Assembly: GCA_002713215.1 (NCBI GenBank)
Contig: PAVO01000019.1
Location: forward strand, 372,001 to 436,000
Length of the DNA stretch: 64,000 nucleotides
Direction of reading: 5' to 3'
Source of the DNA: Crocinitomicaceae bacterium
GTDB lineage: Bacteria; Bacteroidota; Bacteroidia; Flavobacteriales_G; Salibacteraceae
The position numbers were made by a program, and so were the translations under genes. Of this stretch, positions 62,961-64,000 are shown one piece after another. Each line of letters starts with the position of its first letter. Within the stretch, counting starts at the first letter, position 1. Below the pieces are notes generated by a model. The model was not told where the DNA came from, did not search any database, and saw only the letters and a list, made by a program, of their open reading frames with translations.

Positions 62961-63622
62961 TAGATATTGAGATAGTTCATAAGGTTATTGTATCGATCGA
63001 GCAAGTCGTCTTCAGACGAACTCTGATCATAACTGGCCGTGATGTCATATTCAAACCGTTCAAAGGTCTGGATAATATCCTGAACGTTTTCCTTATTGAG
63101 TTTAATGGTTAACTCAAATTTGTTCTCATCATACCTTCTGGTAATAAAACTTCCTAAAATTTTTGCGTCATTGCTTTCAACAATCCTGGAAATTTCAATC
63201 ATAGAGTAGTCAGCCACCACCAAATCCATTACGATGATACCTCCCGGATTTTTAACTATTGGCATTTCGGCTATGGCCTGCATAATTCCTGAAACTGTGG
63301 TTACCCCGATAAATAAATCCTTGACCGAAAGAATTGGAATTAGGCTTAACTTGTGTTTCTCAATCAGCTTTACAACCTCAAAAACGTGATCATTTTCATA
63401 AACTGAAGTCTTGATCAAGGTGTTTAGGTGATTGCCAATATTATCGGATTCATCCTCTACACTGAGCAGATAATCTTCATGTACCAGACCTAAGTATTGA
63501 GCACCCTGAGTAACGGCAAGATGGGTTACCTTAAATTCATCCATCCATTCTATGGCCTGCGCTACACTATCCTCTTTTGATAAGGAAGGGATCTCGGTAA
63601 TTAATATCTCGCTCGATAGCAT
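62960..63622 (-). CDS. CBS-domain protein
   Basis: A 220-residue cytoplasmic protein with two CBS motifs (SKEDSVAQAIEWMDEFKVTHLAVTQGAQYLGLV and HVFEVVKLIEKHKLSLIPILSVKDLFIGVTTVSGIMQA) making one Bateman module, followed by an ACT-like C-terminal part (FITRRYDENKFELTIKLNKENVQDIIQTFERFEY). Such modules bind adenine nucleotides. Coupling to nadK by a 1-bp overlap suggests it senses ATP/AMP or NAD levels, but this is inference. CBS-nadK-pdxJ order recurs in Bacteroidota. No clear promoter motif on this side of the divergent region. Confidence 0.87.
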   Translation of the reverse strand: MLSSEILITEIPSLSKEDSVAQAIEWMDEFKVTHLAVTQGAQYLGLVHEDYLLSVEDESDNIGNHLNTLIKTSVYENDHVFEVVKLIEKHKLSLIPILSVKDLFIGVTTVSGIMQAIAEMPIVKNPGGIIVMDLVVADYSMIEISRIVESNDAKILGSFITRRYDENKFELTIKLNKENVQDIIQTFERFEYDITASYDQSSSEDDLLDRYNNLMNYLNI

Positions 63623-63645
63623 ATTCAGTAAGTGCTATTATTCTC

Positions 63646-63653
63646 TAATTTCG
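63646..63653 (+). promoter_or_regulatory. -7-like element (TAnnTTCG variant) for pdxJ
   Basis: TAATTTCG, 31 bases before the pdxJ ATG. It is flanked by a 6-bp inverted repeat, GTAAGT (63628-63633) and ACTTAC (63660-63665). Confidence 0.45.
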
Positions 63654-63684
63654 TGGCCTACTTACAATCAAAACTAAGGTTTTT

Positions 63685-64000
63685 ATGTGCAAACTAAGTG
63701 TTAACGTTAACAAAATTGCCACACTCAGAAACGCTCGTGGAGGAGAGGTTCCAAACCTGATTCAGGTGGTAAAAGACATAGAAGCTTTTGGGGCCGATGG
63801 TATTACGGTTCACCCCAGACCAGATGAGCGCCACATACGATATAAGGATGTCTTTGATATAAACGAGGTATACAAAACGGAATTTAATATTGAGGGATAT
63901 CCCAATCGAAAATTTATGGATTTGATTTTCGATGTTAAACCAACTCAAGTTACCCTGGTTCCGGACCCACCAGGTGTATTAACCAGTAATGCAGGCTGGG
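63685..64000 (+). CDS. pdxJ: Pyridoxine 5'-phosphate synthase, N-terminal part (cut by window edge)
   Basis: The open frame from ATG 63685 reaches the window end after 105 codons. The translation begins [19 protein letters not shown] and continues [26 protein letters not shown], the PdxJ signature with the catalytic-site His and Arg residues, then [10 protein letters not shown]. PdxJ condenses 1-deoxyxylulose 5-phosphate with 3-amino-2-oxopropyl phosphate to pyridoxine phosphate. About 130 residues should lie beyond the edge. Divergent from the CBS-nadK pair. A minus-strand open frame over the same bases is a shadow. Confidence 0.95.
   Translation, partial: MCKLSVNVNKIATLRNARGGEVPNLIQVVKDIEAFGADGITVHPRPDERHIRYKDVFDINEVYKTEFNIEGYPNRKFMDLIFDVKPTQVTLVPDPPGVLTSNAGW

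Noticed and set aside
63694-63948. Minus-strand open frame at the right edge
   Set aside because: The plus strand encodes unmistakable PdxJ over the same bases.
1-64000. tRNA, rRNA, CRISPR arrays, prophage or insertion sequences
   Set aside because: I looked for clover-leaf ends, direct repeats with regular spacers, transposase or integrase motifs and rRNA landmarks, and found none.

Overview
The window is a chromosomal segment of a member of the Bacteroidota, probably Flavobacteriales-like. The evidence is gliding and type IX secretion relatives (gldB, gldC, a PorU-type sortase with a PorV/PorQ-family partner), families largely confined to this phylum (DUF5723 and DUF6089 barrels), a dcw cluster whose MurE carries the meso-diaminopimelate motif DNPR, and repeated use of the phylum-specific -7 promoter motif TAnnTTTG a few bases to a few tens of bases before start codons. 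I see no prophage, insertion sequence, CRISPR array, rRNA or tRNA. Most of the DNA is core envelope biology.

Layout. 1-9218 (+): a likely operon with the end of an unknown gene, a DUF5723 barrel, a lipoprotein, a second DUF5723 barrel, a 1447-residue secreted TPR-CHAT protein with an intact His/Cys pair, and YraN. This is the least understood part of the window. 9231-15364 (-): a PorV/PorQ-family protein followed by a very long PorU-type C25 sortase. 15520-20667: pssA, a metallophosphatase, a membrane protein, then prs-L25-pth on the minus strand. 20844-26790 (+): a PKD lipoprotein, glutamate dehydrogenase with a UUCG-loop terminator, a repeat-rich lipoprotein, kbl, and a CPBP-family membrane protein. 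26791-27014: intergenic, with two inverted copies of a hairpin repeat.

27015-43721 (-): an unbroken 15-gene dcw operon, mraZ-rsmH-ftsL-ftsI-murE-mraY-murD-ftsW-murG-murC-ftsQ-ftsA-ftsZ-yqeY-START protein. It has no murF or ddl, and is preceded by four GTGG boxes at exact 10-bp spacing that look like the MraZ operator. 43980-49362: an alpha/beta hydrolase, engB, gldC-gldB, a PorT-like barrel, nadE, pfkA. 49436-54747: a TonB-dependent receptor, lepA, metF. 54744-59999 (-): uppS-bamA-skp-skp-murI, with terminator-like hairpins both in the uppS leader and directly before murI. 60144-63622 (-): two DUF6089 barrels, nadK and a CBS protein. 63685 to the edge (+): the start of pdxJ.

How it fits together. 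The window links peptidoglycan precursor synthesis (murI, murC-G, mraY, uppS), divisome assembly (ftsL, I, W, Q, A, Z), outer-membrane protein assembly (bamA, Skp), phospholipid head-group synthesis (pssA) and T9SS/gliding (porU/V type, gldB/C). Several starts were moved from the longest possible reading because a -7 promoter motif lies inside the longer frame; a few genes look leaderless or nearly so.
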